Positions 1 through 15,000 of a stretch of DNA of 64,000 nt are shown piece after piece. The stretch's first letter is position 1. Every line of letters starts with the position of its first letter. The notes below the pieces were generated by a model. That model was not told where the DNA came from and did no database searches. It was given only the letters and a program-made list of their open reading frames with translations. The DNA comes from Hybos culiciformis. Taxonomy: Eukaryota; Arthropoda; Insecta; Diptera; Hybotidae. A program made the translations under genes and the position numbers. Where the stretch lies: assembly GCA_964007475.1 (NCBI GenBank), contig OZ023273.1:37688411-37752410 (forward strand), written 5' to 3'.

Positions 1-3000
1 ACAATTTTTATTTTTATTCAAAATCAAATATCCTTTATTATTTTAATTTTTAATAAGGATGAGAATTTAAAATGTATAAGAAGTTCAAAGTGTCATTAAA
101 TAACAGGACAAAGTGTTATTACAAAATATATTGACCGTGGTACAATATAACCAACCGGGGTATTATAATGGTAAGTTTTTATCAAGAAACTAAATATTCA
201 AGATTAAACAACTTTCATTTATTTTTCGATTACATTTTTTTTGTAAAAACTACTCACAATAGCAAAAGTGTATCCTAATAAAATTAACAAACACCTTGTA
301 AACGATAGAAATCAAACATGTTCGATAGTAGAAATCAAGAATATTAAAATCTAAGATATTATTAAACAAGTCGCTTGAAGTATCTTGTCCGTCACTTTTT
401 CTATTTCTTATGGCATTTATAATTTGGTCAAGAAGTTTATTTGACTTATAGCATATACCTGATGTATACTAAGATATAACACATAATTGTTAACATAATA
501 CAAATATAATTTTGTTTGATAAACATAAAAAGACTAAGATTGTTCATTCTTACTGTTTTTTTAAATATGAGATTATATAAATAAGCAAAAAAAAAGCACG
601 TAATAATATTTAATTTGAAATAAAAATAAAAATTTAAAGATTTTTTTTATCACTTTACACGTTATCAATTAATAAAAAGCCTCCTCGTTGGCGGCATTTG
701 ATTTGTGCGACCGCGTAGCCTGTGACAAGTTGATCCTCTTGCGCAACTAAATTTAACTCATTTAAGGAGGGAAATTAAATACTATATTTTATTCAATTTC
801 ATTTTTACGTTTTATTTATTTATTTTTTTTAAATATTTATTAAGCGAATGATGAGATGGCGTCTAGTGATTAAAATTTTTTATTAATATTTTTTTTGATT
901 AATTTAATATCAGTTGAATAATATATTTTATTTTGAATATGATATTCCAAGCTTCTGAGACATTTTAATTTAAATTCAAGTCAATAAATTAATTTGAAAC
1001 AGTCTAGCTTTTTTAAAGGCTCCTAGTTAAAACTTTTCAAATATTTTTTGTATTTACATGAGACCTACACAATGAATTTTAACTTATAGGAAATATATAG
1101 TTTCATTCCCTAATTCAGTGATCTATTTTTAAAAAAACTTAATTTCATATTTCTGTAGGAAAAAAATGATTTGTAGATGGTTTTCGTCATAGTCATATAT
1201 TATATATATTATTAGGTGCATAAACTTAATGTCGATTTTAGTTATTATAGTAAATTGATACGAAACTTTACTGGAATGTTTGTATTGTGTACTCTAAATA
1301 AAGTTGTTTACATAATTAAAAAATAAAATTAAAATATGATAAAAGTTAGATAATTTTTAATTTAAGAATGAACTGATTTTTTTTTGCAGTAATTAATAAA
1401 ATAGTGTATGCTGTGAACAAATATTTTGTGCAATAAACGATCTTTTGAAATATTTAATTTACGATCAGAAGGTTTTTTTTTTACAGAAATTTATTTTACT
1501 TTCAATATTTTTATCAAAATAATAAAAATAAATATGACTACCTTGGTCGAATCTTACAGAATATATAGACATACATACATCAATACATATTTATATTATA
1601 TGCAAAAAACTTTATTCATTTTCACATTGGGAAATTCAAAAAAATATCTTAATCAAAAAGGTGCAAGACTTGGTTGGAAAATTTTTAAAATATAATGTCA
1701 ATAAAATATTTTAAACTGATAAACAAACTCTAATGAAATGAAATATTTATACGACAAATTTTATTGATAAGGCGTATAATTTTGATCCTTTTTTGTTAAA
1801 CACTTGGATTTTTTTGGGGTGCAGTGTTTCTGTGGAATGACATGGATTTTTAATGTACTTATAAATGCGATTATTTTATTTTAAGTTTTATAATTCTTAA
1901 CAAGTTGTACGACAATATAAGAGAGCAATAATCATTATTATTATCATATTATTAATTTTCTTATTTTCACATTTTCTTTCATTTTCGAAATTAAAATTAA
2001 ACTATTTAGTTCGGATATTTAAATTTTTTTTTATGTTATTTTAATTGAATTGTTGTTTATGATTATGCTAAATTTTAGCAGTTATTATTAATAATTTATT
2101 TATATGGTTTACATTTTTTTAACTATTTCTTTATGTTACATATCATAATATCAAAACATAACTTTTTTTTAACTTTAAACTATTGAAGGATTGATTCTAC
2201 TCATTTCCAGTAACAGTAACGTCTATTAACTATTACACAATCCGCCAAGTTAAATTACGCCATAACTCTGTTAAAGAATCGACATAGTCATTGCTATATC
2301 AATTGTAGATTTTAGTTATGTATATTTAATCTTAATTAATGAATAAAAATGATTAACTATTCCACGGATATTACAGAATGTTTTTATATATATCGTTCAA
2401 GTCAAGGCGTATATTAAAGAGAAAAACTAAATTAAAAAGTTGTTAAATGGGGATTTAATCAGTAACAAATCTTTAAAAAGTGCGAAAATATGCTACAGAT
2501 TTCCAACAAAAAAAAAACATTTTTTTTTTCATCAAAATTTTTATACATAGGAACAGGCTTTAAATTTAAATAAAAGACTTAATATTATCACAAAGCATAT
2601 TTAAATCAAGTTTTACTTTAATTTAACAGCTTAAATGAAAATTATAAAGTTGAAATACAAAATTTAAAAAAGAAAAAAAATAAGAATTATTAGTTTAATC
2701 TTATAATTTTTTTTTTTATTAAAATAATATATTTCTTTTTAATTTAAATTGGAAATAAAGTGATATGCGTATTTATTCCAATCAATATTTGTAAAACAAA
2801 AAGTCTAAATAAAAAAAAAAAAAAGTGGTTTTGATTACAAATCGAGTAGCATTTTATTAATGTCGGTTCAATTTATTGTCACATGGGTTAAAAATATGCA
2901 TACAGATTAAAGAACTTGACTTAGAGTCAATTTTGTTTAGTCAAACTTAATTATTAGGTATACTTTTTTATATGACACAAACTTTATAATATTTTCCAGT

Positions 3001-6000
3001 ACAATTTTATTATTAATTCGATTAAAACAAACGAAATCTGACTATTGTACCTACAAAAAGTTGGAAAAAATAATATCATCTACATGTCCAAAAAAAAAAC
3101 AAAAATCTAAAGAACAGTCTTAATTTTCTGTCATTTTTCTTTATCGCATCTTTGAAAAAAAAAATTATAGATAGATATTTAACATTTAACAAGCTCTTAA
3201 TTTAAAATCTTTACTTTTACAGATAATCTCAGGGAGGCCAGTTAATATATATGTCCATTACATATTATGTATAACAAAAAATGTTGGTCAGAATTTATTA
3301 TTGCTTTGAAAGCCTCACATGATGCATAGGGCGCAAACTATCTTATTGAAAAAAATAATAATATAATTATGTATATAATAATCATAAATAATTTGACTAA
3401 TATTTCAAAATTCATATGTACATTTTTATATTAAAATCAAATTATAATTTATAGTCATCAGTTCAGAATAATGAAGGAAATAAAAACTTAATAATAAATG
3501 CATTTAAATTGAGCAATCTATTTAAATGTGAATTACTATCATTTTATACGAAAATAATATATAATCTCTCACCTTTTACTAAAGAATCAAATAAATAATC
3601 AGTTAGACAAAAATTAAAATGAAACTCTCTTTACTGATTATATATATAGTTTTTATTATAATATAATGTTTTTAAATCGGAAAAGAATAACAGTAAACTT
3701 ATGAAACAGATATCAATATTATTGGTTTGACATGATTCTCCGATTATCATTAATTCGATTATAAACTTTTTAGATCAATAATCAAAATACCGATTTATTT
3801 TTATGTGTAAAGGATCAATGTAAAGTTGAATTTATTTTCGATGTTCCATAAAAAACACTTTAACTTTTCAGTAAGTTTAATAAAAATTAAGAAGTTACAA
3901 CAAGTCAGGGGTTTATTATATTACTCCCGTCGTCTCCATCGTTCTGTGTTAAATTGCCGTAGAATTATTTTAAATTTTTTTTTGTCTTAAATTTGATGTT
4001 AAAAATCTGTACTTATCCCAAAAAAATAAAAACAAAATAGTTTTAAATTATTATGCTTGAAGCAGAATAAACTAGTTAATGGATAAATTACAGTTTTTTA
4101 AATTATGCCAGTTAAAACTATCAATTTATGTATTTTACTATAAACTTTATGTAAGTTCTAAGATTGAAAATTTTGAGAATTCATATTAAAAAATGGTATA
4201 AGACTGGATATACTTAAAACCCCGAAAATACAGTAAATCCTACAGCTTGCCAATTTTTAAATCTTTCTTGAACGTTTACCATTAAAAATATTTATAGTTG
4301 CTTAAATTGTTGTTACATTTCAAAATAAAGATGTTTTCAAAAAAAAAATTTTTGACTCACTTTGAATGCTAAATAGGGCAGTCCATTGATTTTATACTTT
4401 TTATTTATCGCGCAGCATCAATAATTGATCTATATATATATTTGTATAAAATTATTTTACAATTTTTTTGTTTGTAGGAATATAATATTGAATCGAATGA
4501 AACAGTTTATATAAGAAATTAATTTCAAAAAATTTAAGTGGAAAAAGATTCATCATCTTTATTGTAATTGAACAAGACGAAAAATATGGACAATAAGTTG
4601 AAAATTTTCCAGTTCCAAAAGATCAAAGTGTAAACTAATAAAGTTTTTTTTTTTAGAAAAAGAAAACATAAAATTACTGCTAACAGATAGTAAATTAGAC
4701 GTTCATCGTTGCAACAATCATCCGTAAATAACAAAATATTTTATGAATATTTAAAACTGATTACATTTATTTAAATTAAATTCTAAAAAGTGTGCCTGGG
4801 ATTACATAAAAGTGAACGGGAAATAATATTGTACAAAATATTTGATTTTTATAGTATGTTTTAGGTATTTTATTTTTTAAGTCAAAAGAATATATAGCAA
4901 ATATGGAAATTCATATGAAAAATTGACTTTTTCAGATACATATTCGAATTTTTTTAATTGACTTTCAAAAAAATATCTTACTCAAAGTAATTTAAGGCCG
5001 CTTATTTAATATATGGCCGCTTATTTGATTTATGTCCGCATGCTTTTTTGAGGCCGGAAATACGAGTCTGATACAGGCTATGACACTTACACCACCCCAA
5101 TTTTCAGCTCAGACATAAACTAGTTACATTCATAAGATTTCAATTGCGAATAAGTACTTTTAATTTTATTTCAAAAATACAATCGAGAGGCGAAAAGCCC
5201 ATGTCCCATGAAACGATTCACGATCAAAGAAGGGAAAGTGCGTAATTTTTTCACTTCTTAAATTCCAAGACAATTCATTAAAATTTTCAAAGTTCACCTA
5301 TATTTGAATATTAAGAGTTTAATAAAAATACAGGAACAATTATTTAAGGATAAAAATTAAATTGTTATCAAAATTTGATTTCAAGACCGTCCACGCAAAT
5401 GACAAAAATAATATTTCATTTTATTTTTTTATATTTTATTTTCCAATATATCAGTGCAATAACTTTACAGATTTTTCTTGAAAACTAATTAAACAATAAA
5501 AATTAAAATTCAATTTATAGAATCAATAAGATTATCAATTAAAATTTATTAGATTAATTTGATAAGATTAATTCATCGAACTAGATTAATTTAATTAAGC
5601 TAGATACACCTTAAGCTTTCATTTGAAGGCACTCAAACATTCTGGTACAGGATTATACAAGTGTGGAGTTCTTACAAAAAAAAGATTGTTCCATATATCT
5701 TGATCTGTGTGAAACGGAACCAAAAGCATTTGTCGACAGATTTGTCTGTAAAAAGGTAAAATGGGGAATCATTAGAATTTATTTCAAAAAATAATAACGA
5801 GTTTCAAACGCCATTTTCACAATAACAACGAATTGTTGTATTCTTGCAGAAATAATACAAAAACATTTTTTTGTATGGGTTGGTCATTCTACCCATTATT
5901 TTCTTTGTAAAGAATTAACGTCCTTAAAATAATATAATGTTGTTGGATGCTATTTTATTTTGGTTCAACGAAATGGCTTTAAATATTTTTGGTCTTTTTA

Positions 6001-9000
6001 TATACAATGCGAGCCAATCGTATTTAAAGAAAATATTATTGGAAATATATTTAATAATAAACATCAGGAAATTTGGTGTTGTATCTTTAATTTCACATTC
6101 TAACAAATAACTTTTATTAAATTTTTGAAACAAGCGATAACAAGAATTTATTTTGCCGTAATTTGGAATTTCGAGCTTAAAGTTTTTTGATTTTTTCTAA
6201 AATCAATCTAATGAAAAAAAAAGATATTTTTCCTGCTATTAAGCTTTCTCTGCACAGCTGATTGAAATTTTATCGCAGTGTCTGAACCTATACTACCTTA
6301 GGATGTCACATAATATATAAATATACTTTTTGGCGCTTACTTATTTAAAGAAAAAAAAAAACTGTATCCTAAGAGATTTTGCTTTTTCTTTTAAATTCAT
6401 TGTTGTGTAAAAATATCTTTATTTGGGATAAAGAAAAAAAAATTGTGTTTCTTGTCAATTATGAACATAAGTTTTATCACATAAATAGTATGTAGAACAT
6501 ACATATATATAGCATGAATTCTGAACCACTTTTTGAAATAAAAAAATAAAAAAAAATTATAACAATTGTTGCAGGAAACATGATGTTAAAATCACGTAAA
6601 ATTGCTAAGAATTCAATTTTATTTTTATTTTTTTGTGTATTTCCCTTTTACACTTTTTTTTTAGCAAATAATATTTTAATTTTCTTATTTTATTTTAATC
6701 TAAAAGTAAAAATGTATACATTTTTTTTTATTTTATATTTATGTAAATGTAATCAATAAAATTGTCGTAAATTAAAATGCCAAATATGTTGTTCTCTTAG
6801 TTGTACGACAAATTTATGATTGCACTTTGTTGTAAACAAGAAAAATTGAAATAAATTTTTAAAACGATTACCTACTAACCAAATGTACTTATGTTTTTAA
6901 ATTTTCAATAAATATCTTAATCGAAACATTTGGAAATTTCGAAACCATCATTATGTTCACAGAAAATAATATTTCATTTATATACTGCGTATATCTGTGG
7001 CGTAGTGAAGAATAATGTATGCCCTAGTACTAGACAAACACCAATTTCTGAAAATCGGTTGTGACGTCAAATTAAGACTATAGATTCGAGCAGAACTGCG
7101 ACAATAGTGGAAATAATTGTTGAAAGCCATCGAGTTTTCGTGGTATGAACTCATGAATAGAGAGAATAACAAATTGTATCGCAAATTAAGTCCATCGTTA
7201 TGTTATTCTTTGAGGTCGCGATATACATTTAATGCTTTTTAATGTTAATTTCATGATAAAAAATAAACATGTTTTATTTTATTAAAAGATGAGCGAAATA
7301 TTTTAATGTCTAAAATAATAATAAAAAAATAAAAATAATAAAAGACACAAGGGCTCTTCAACTTCCGAGTACCACAAATCATTTAGCGCACGACACTTTT
7401 TAACAGCATACGTCCGCATTTAATTCACAATAAAATAATAATAGTGATTTGAAAAAGAACACTCTTATAAAATATGCTTCCCCTCTTTAAAGATTTACCG
7501 ACCGCATACAGATTAAATGATGATACATGATAAAGGGATAATAATAATTTTATAATTTAACTAAACAATGAAACAATACTTAAAATAATATTTATTATGT
7601 ATGTTATAAAAATAAAAGAAAGTTTTTATATTTTTTATCGGTTATTGTGAATTTATCATAAATGCCACACCAAATCCATAAATATACTTATTATTTCATA
7701 TATTGCACTAATTTTTATTTCATTTATATATATTATATTGTTGATAGGTCCATAAATTAATACAATCTTGGAAAACAAATTTCCATCATAAGAAATTGCG
7801 TTAATTGCCTCCAAAAACACAAAATCAAAACTAGTATCAGATTGCAATATACCCATATGTATAATTTATAAGTTCATTTTTGCTTGTAATTATATTACTT
7901 TATTCTAAGTCGATTTTGTAAATGTAAGGACAGTTTAACGAATCTATCTCAATTTATTATAAATACAACAGTGTAAAAGTTAATTGATAAATTGAAATAA
8001 CTATTATTTGTCTTTATTTTCTGAACTTATCACTTATTACATTTTGTTTTTACATATGAGTTGTTATGAAATGTAATAGTTATTTTATTAAGTGAAATTA
8101 AGAAGGAAATACTTTTTAAATTAGATGATTTTGTTTTGATTGCTCGCTGCATATAAGTGTGCTTGTCATTTGGTTACGAAAATAAAAAAATCTTTTATAC
8201 AGAATGTTAGTTTTAGGTCTGACTTGTGAAATATATGTATACATATATATATTAATTTTAAATGAATTATTTGCATAATATTCTATATATCATGGTCGTT
8301 CTGTGAAAACTTAATAATTCCAAAAAAATAATTTAGAGTTTTTGGTTCAAAATTTTTTGAGATTAAACATTACAAGAACTTTAATTTAGAAATAGTTATC
8401 ATAATAATTAAATAAAAAACTAAAACTAATAACTAGACTGTTGATGACCAGCATCATTAATTTTTTTTTAATATTTTGTGGTTTATAAAAACAGCAACAT
8501 TTTTGAATTAATGATGTATATAATTTCGCTGTTATTTAAAAAAAAAAATTTAATAAAATAAATCCATTCATTTGAATAAATAGGCAACTTTTTCGAAACA
8601 ATTTTGTCCACATTGACATCATTCTCTTAAACTGAAAAATGGCACGAGTCAACAAAATGCTCTAATATTTTGTTGGAATTTTAAAATCATAGTGTGGACA
8701 AAAAAATATCATAAATTTCAAAATTATTCTATTAAAATGTTTTCAATGCATTTTCTACATTCTAAAAAAGAATAAATATTTTTATATATACACAGTCATT
8801 TACAGTTACGTTATTTCGCTACAGGCTTCTGAAGGAATTCGAGGTTCTCGGGAAATAAAGACGCTATATGCATTATTTAATTACAGTTTTATATCTGAAA
8901 GAAAGATTTGAAGATTGAAGTCCACCATACTATGTTTTATGATGTGTCCTTAAATGTACATATATCGATATATTGTTAGTTCATTAAATACAGACAAATT

Positions 9001-11979
9001 TTGTTTGGGCGAAATATCAAACTCTAACAATTATTGTATACCAACATTTTTTTTTCTGGGAACGTCCAAGACGAAGCAATTATATCAAACATGTTGTTGA
9101 ATTTTTTATATTTTATTAACAATAAAAATTTTAATAACCTTTGGTTGTTAAAGTATATTGTACAAGTACGTTTATTTGTTCATGCAATCCACTTTTAGAA
9201 TAAAATACAACATCTCATACTTTATCATCTCTGATAGTGTGAATAATGTCTTTTTGTAAGTTCATTATCTTAAACACAACGTTTTTTTTTACCAATTTTC
9301 CTAATAATAACCAAAAGAAATTAATAATTATAAATAAGTTCATTAGAAATAAATATCTACTTTTATTTAGAAATTTTAGTTCATGTTTTCCTTTCCTAAA
9401 GTCGTTTACACCCATCGGAATCAACTTCAATATATTATGGACCAATTTAAAAATTTAAAACAAAATTAAATTTTTTCTTTAACAAAAAAAAAAAAAGTTT
9501 TCCATTTCACACATCCGTCGCTATAAATATTTTCTTTTATTTATTTTAATATAAAATATTGTTTGAAACTTATTTTTATTTTATTTTTTTCTTTTATAAT
9601 ATCAAAGAACAATAAAAAATATTTTTTTTTTATTAGTGAAAACATAATAAATTTAATTTTTAAGAAATATTTTCGCTAATTTTTCAAAAATATTAATCCC
9701 CAAGAACTCTCCAATAGATTGTTATTTATACTTCTAAAAAAAAAAAAAAAAATTATAGGCATATAAAAAATATGTAATCACGAAAGATATACATAGGTAT
9801 CTAGATCTTGTAACTGTTAATTTTATGAAGTTTCTGATTCTGCCTGTTTAACTCAATTCATTCAATTATATTATTTTTATCTTCAAATTGATTTCGCGAT
9901 ATTCAGTTTCGTTTCCCTATAAAAATAAATCTTAATAAAAACTTCCTTACTACAATTAAACACTCTACTTTCAGAACCTTTTCAAGCTCAATTAAAGATT
10001 ATTTCCTAAGTAACAAACATTTGCTTGAAACACAAATAAATTTTTTTATATTTTCTTTTCTAATTGATATTTCGCCGGAACGAAAAATATATACTACATA
10101 AAAATCTAGTTTCTATATAGGTTTGGTATAGATTTATAGAAGAATATTAGCCAGCAATAAAATTGTATAAATGTATTAGGTATATGAACCGTTTCATATT
10201 TTTTGTTTCGCTTTATTTCTCGAATTTTTAAAATTATTTTTTAAATCAAAATGCAAAGCTAACATAAATTATTTTATTATATTTAAGTTAATTTACTATT
10301 TCAAACATAATTATAGCGCTATAAAAAAGTATTTTCAAATAAATTTAATAAATATTTCATTTTTCGTGAAAACATAAACTTAAGATAAACGAAATTTCAA
10401 TCTTGCGAAACTTTTTAATAGCCTCATCATAGTGCTTTAGTGTTACTAAAAAAATATATATATGTATATATTATAATAAAATAATATTCAAACAGTAATT
10501 TTATTTTTAGAAAATAACATAGGTACATATTTTCCAAAGTTATAAAATCACAAGCGAGTTTTGTTTTTACAATACTTGATTTTTCTATTAACTATATATA
10601 TATATAAATATCAGGAGTGTGTGGAATTTTATTTAACTTTGAACATAAAAATTGTCTATTATGCATGCTCTTTTATTTTCATTCAATTTTATGAACTTTT
10701 AGGCTGCTGTGATGTAATTGTATTGTCATTACCCAATCCCTTAATGCAACTTCACCTGAACTTTCTCTTTAATTTATCTCATGGTGCACCCGAAGCAATA
10801 AATCGTGCGAAAATTTAAGAAAATATATATATACATTATATTTTCATTTTAGCATAATATATAATAGTATAATTTTATTACAAAAAAACTAACAAATTTA
10901 AAGTAAATATTGGTTTTAGAAGAGATGTGTAACACTGTAAGTTATATACTAAATACTATATATACAAATAATTTCCTTTGCATCACAGTTTATTTAGACA
11001 TAGTTATTCTACAAAGAACCTCTAATCTAATTTTCAATTCGAAATTATACCACCTTTTTTATGTTATTCATTCGATAAATTGGTTTCAAAAATTTTATTA
11101 CCGGAATTTATTTTCTTTCCTTAATTTTTGGTTCGCAAATAATTAAACTTAATCATCTCTGCTCTTAATTTATGACACCAGAATTTTTTTTTTTTATTTT
11201 CCCAATAAATTACTAGATTTAATTTAATGTTGAAATAAATCTTCAAACATTTTTCTAAGCAAAAAAAACTGAAAAATTAAAAAAAAAATTATGAAAATAA
11301 AAGAAAAACAAATTCATCAAAAAATTATTCAAGGTTATAAAAAATTAAAATTTACATTCCAAAAGTATTTAATATCATTTAAATGACATTTACTATAAAA
11401 TTTTATTACTTTATTATCGCCGAGGTACAGGATGTTTAAATTACATCCAATATTAAAGTTTAAGTATTGTTGTTTTGTTTCCTTTTTCCTTTCCTTTAAT
11501 AAAAAATAACCGTGTAAAATTTGAGTACAAAAGCATTCATAATTAGACCACAATGTGTTTTTTTAGTCTGTTCTTGGGATTCTAGTCCGAACACTTGGAC
11601 CACGTACTAATTTTCATTAGAATTCTTTTAAACTTTTATAAAATTTAAAATTTTTATGCGAAAATTATATAGACCCTTGGCTGGTTGAGAGCCTCAGGAT
11701 TTGAACTAGGATCTGGATATCGATTAAAATTCTTATATTTGTATATGCATATGGTATAACTAAAACTAAATAATATTGGTATAATGATATTAAAGGAAGT
11801 TAAATAATATGTTCAGAACTGATTGTGACTTAAAAATAAAGTATCTTAAAGCAAAATTCTGAAAACTGGCTCCATACTTCATTTATGTGGTACTGTTGTA
11901 TATTTTTTACTGATTGTAGTACTATTTAGGAAAATTTCAAGAAAAAATTTTAGCACAGAGTTTTTCATTTTTCCTTATC
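1..11979. other. AT-rich non-coding region
   Basis: I see no supportable gene in this stretch. Open frames are short, low in complexity and dominated by Phe, Ile, Leu, Lys and Asn, as expected from random AT-rich DNA. The sequence is mostly A/T homopolymer runs and TA-rich words. A few patches of normal complexity stand out: about 678-775 (G+C-rich), 4990-5110 (repeated GGCCGCTTATTT words), 7010-7110 (contains a perfect TGACGTCA at 7062-7069), 7345-7430, and 10690-10815. These could be regulatory or old repeat remnants. The sequence alone cannot decide. Confidence 0.6.
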
Positions 11980-12027
11980 TATGCGAAATATTAAGATAAA
12001 TTCTATGCGAAATATTAAGATAAATTC
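11980..12027. repeat. Two perfect 24-base tandem copies
   Basis: The 24-base unit beginning TATGCGAAATATTAAG occurs at 11980-12003 and again, identical, at 12004-12027, followed by a few bases of a third copy. Perfect identity suggests a recent local duplication such as replication slippage. No gene overlaps it. Confidence 0.9.
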
Positions 12028-15000
12028 TATGTTGATAATATAATAATTTAATGTTTTCAATGACATGTTGTGACAAAAACTTTCTTCAATATAAACATAT
12101 AAACACTACAAACTAAATCTAAAATATAACATTGATACATCTCCTGTTTTTCCTTTTATTTTAAATTTTCTATTTCTTGATCATTAACCTTGACTCATAT
12201 TACCAATCTTTCAGTTAAAATATTACGCAATTGCATCATAAGCTGGCAATACAGTTAAATTTTTTTTTATGATTATCTTTACCGATCAAACATGGAGTTC
12301 ATTTTGATTATAAAATTTTTTATTTTTTTAATGCAATTTTATTTTTGCGAAAAAAAAAACAAATAAAATAATACTGCATACTATTAGAGTGATGCCATTA
12401 GCTCTAAAATTAATTTTATTTTAATGACGTAATCAATAATCTCTGAAACCAAAATCAGTAAAAGTGATTGACAACATTATGCAGAAATAAAAATTTTTTC
12501 AATTTGGATCAACTTTATTTTTAAAGTTTTTATCATTCCAATTGATAGTTATTTAATTTTGGTATAGAAATAGTTTTTTTTTCCTTTATATTAAAGTTAC
12601 ATATCCTTCCAGAAAACTACATACCTAGGAGATACCTAGGTATATTTGAACAATAGCAAATTTTCGGATTTGTAAATAAAATAAATTCAACTTTGACATT
12701 ATTGAATGTTCATTATGAATTAACCGGAAAATATAGAATTTTAAGAAAAATCCTATTTCCTTTTGAAATCGTAAAACATAAATTTATAATTTAGAAACAC
12801 TCCAGTTTATTTCTCATCGAAAACCTTGAAAGTCTTCATAATCTCTGATATGATCTAATCATTAATTTGACCATTAACTTATGCATACACTAATACCAGT
12901 TAATGATCTATAGATATACAGAAAAAGTATAAGAGTGCATTTATCTCTATTTTTTACAATTATTTTTGTTTTGATGATGATCCGAAACATGGATAATCTT
13001 TTAATACAGCATAGATTATTCTAGTTTTGTAATGTAATGTTTACAACAAATTTAACGATTTGTAATGCAAAAAAAAAAAAAAAAGAAGAAAAATAACCAA
13101 AAAAATGTAAAACGTTTTGAGATAAATCTTTTTAAGTTTTGCGCGCATAGTTATGAAATAGTTAGATTTATTTTTTTTTTAGAAAATGTGGAAAATATGT
13201 TGTGGGAGGGAAGCGCAGGTACATAGAAATTGTAAAATGTATACCGAATGCATTATTTAAAAAAAAAAGACAATGTTTTTATTTTGTTTTATATTAAAAG
13301 ATTATCAACCGTTGATTAGCTTCATATACATATTTATTTTACAGTTTCTGGAAATAAGAAATAAATAAATAAAATATAGAAAATTATTCCAATTATTATT
13401 ATGAAATAGGAAGCAATTTTTATGTATTTTGCGCCAAATAAAATTGACAAGAAAAAAGATAACTCTAGAAAGATATTTTGGTTTAATAACATAATAATTC
13501 AAAAGAGTTAGTAAAAATTATTGCGAAAAATAAACCCATACATAATTGCAATGAATACTGTTCGCCAATATTAAACATAAAATTTCTAATTTACCTGACA
13601 AGGTCAAAGTTGGTTCTTTAATATTCAAACAGTCAAAGAGAATACCAATTTATATTTCTAAAATATCTTATTTATAAAATGGATTCAATTTTCCTTCAAT
13701 TCAAAGATCGTTTGTACATAGTGGATTATATATTATATCGTAAAAATTAATTTTGAAGTTTAAATACGAAAAAATAACTTTCCAAGCGTTTGATATCGTT
13801 TTCTAATTGAGCTACCTAAATCAAGTGCATCCTATACAAATTGTTGCCATAATGATTTAATGACATATATCAATTTATGCACATATATTGTATATTCATA
13901 TAACGAAAAATGTTTATTTTATGTAAACCTCGTAAAAAACAATTAATGCTTACAAAGAAAAAGCATAGTAAAACATTTTGAATTCAATGCATATTATTAA
14001 GTATAATTTGATTTTCCATTTTTTTCTTCATATAATATTAATTATTGTATTGTATGTATTATAAAGCTCTTTTTCAAAGCAACATAGCTTTTTCTATGAC
14101 GACATAAAACCACCACCCACTGATAATACAATAGCAACAACTGGCGCTTCGAAGAAGTAGCAAACATATGGGGGTGTTTATAAAGTTCTTTATATTTTTT
14201 TTCTTTTTCGGCACGTGAGAGCTTTAATGAATGAAAAATATCAATTGAATGAAAATTTATGGATAACTTTCGTGAAGGGAGTAGGTTTGCTACAACAGGT
14301 AATAATAAGAATAATAAAAATTATAAGATACATACATTAAACAAAAAATTTTAAATCCACCAGATGAAATAAATAAAATTATTAAAAAACATTAATGTTG
14401 TTTAATATATTACATATATAAATATATACACTTATATTGTCAATAATTAGGATGAGAAATTTTTGAATATGAATATGAAATTTTAAAGCAAATTGACTTT
14501 ATAATAAATTATAGTATCCTTGAACTTTCATTTTCATGTAATATTAAACAACGAACAATAAGAAAAAAGTAAAATAAAAGATAAAAAATTAAAAATAAAA
14601 ATGTATTAAACTAAAAATTCAAAAATTAAGAATTAAGAGAATGTACCAAACAAATATTGACAGAAACAAAACAGTAAAAAATCAATTTTAATTGTTCATT
14701 AAAATAGATGCTTAGACCGAAGAAAAAATAGATTAACTTAAGCTAATAATATTACTAAAATAATATTATTATTTTATATCTTTCAAAATGAAAATTGCAA
14801 TTTCAAAGAAATAATGCTAATATTTAAAAAAAAAAAAATAACCCCTTATTCCATTACAAACAAACTCATGATGTGTCACTAAAATTTAATTAATTTATTA
14901 AAGCAATTTCATCGTAATATTGGTAACTTAAGTTTTGTTTTCGCTTTTTTTTTTTTGATAATTTGAACCAAAAAGTACGGATATTTTTGACGTAACCGAG

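Noticed and set aside
5595..5757. Stop-free plus-strand stretch of about 50 codons (HLKLSFEGTQTFWYRIIQVW...) ending at a GTAAAA word.
   Set aside because: Length is compatible with chance, there is no acceptor or start, and no family is recognised.
9215..9458. Two overlapping opposite-strand frames of about 70-76 residues.
   Set aside because: Each is the shadow of the other in AT-rich DNA. Neither has motifs, start context or splice sites.
11665..11730. tRNA-like T-arm on the minus strand (CTAGTTCAAATCCTGAGG).
   Set aside because: Only a B-box-like word is present. No A box, acceptor stem or anticodon arm can be found at the right distance, so neither a tRNA nor a SINE head can be supported.
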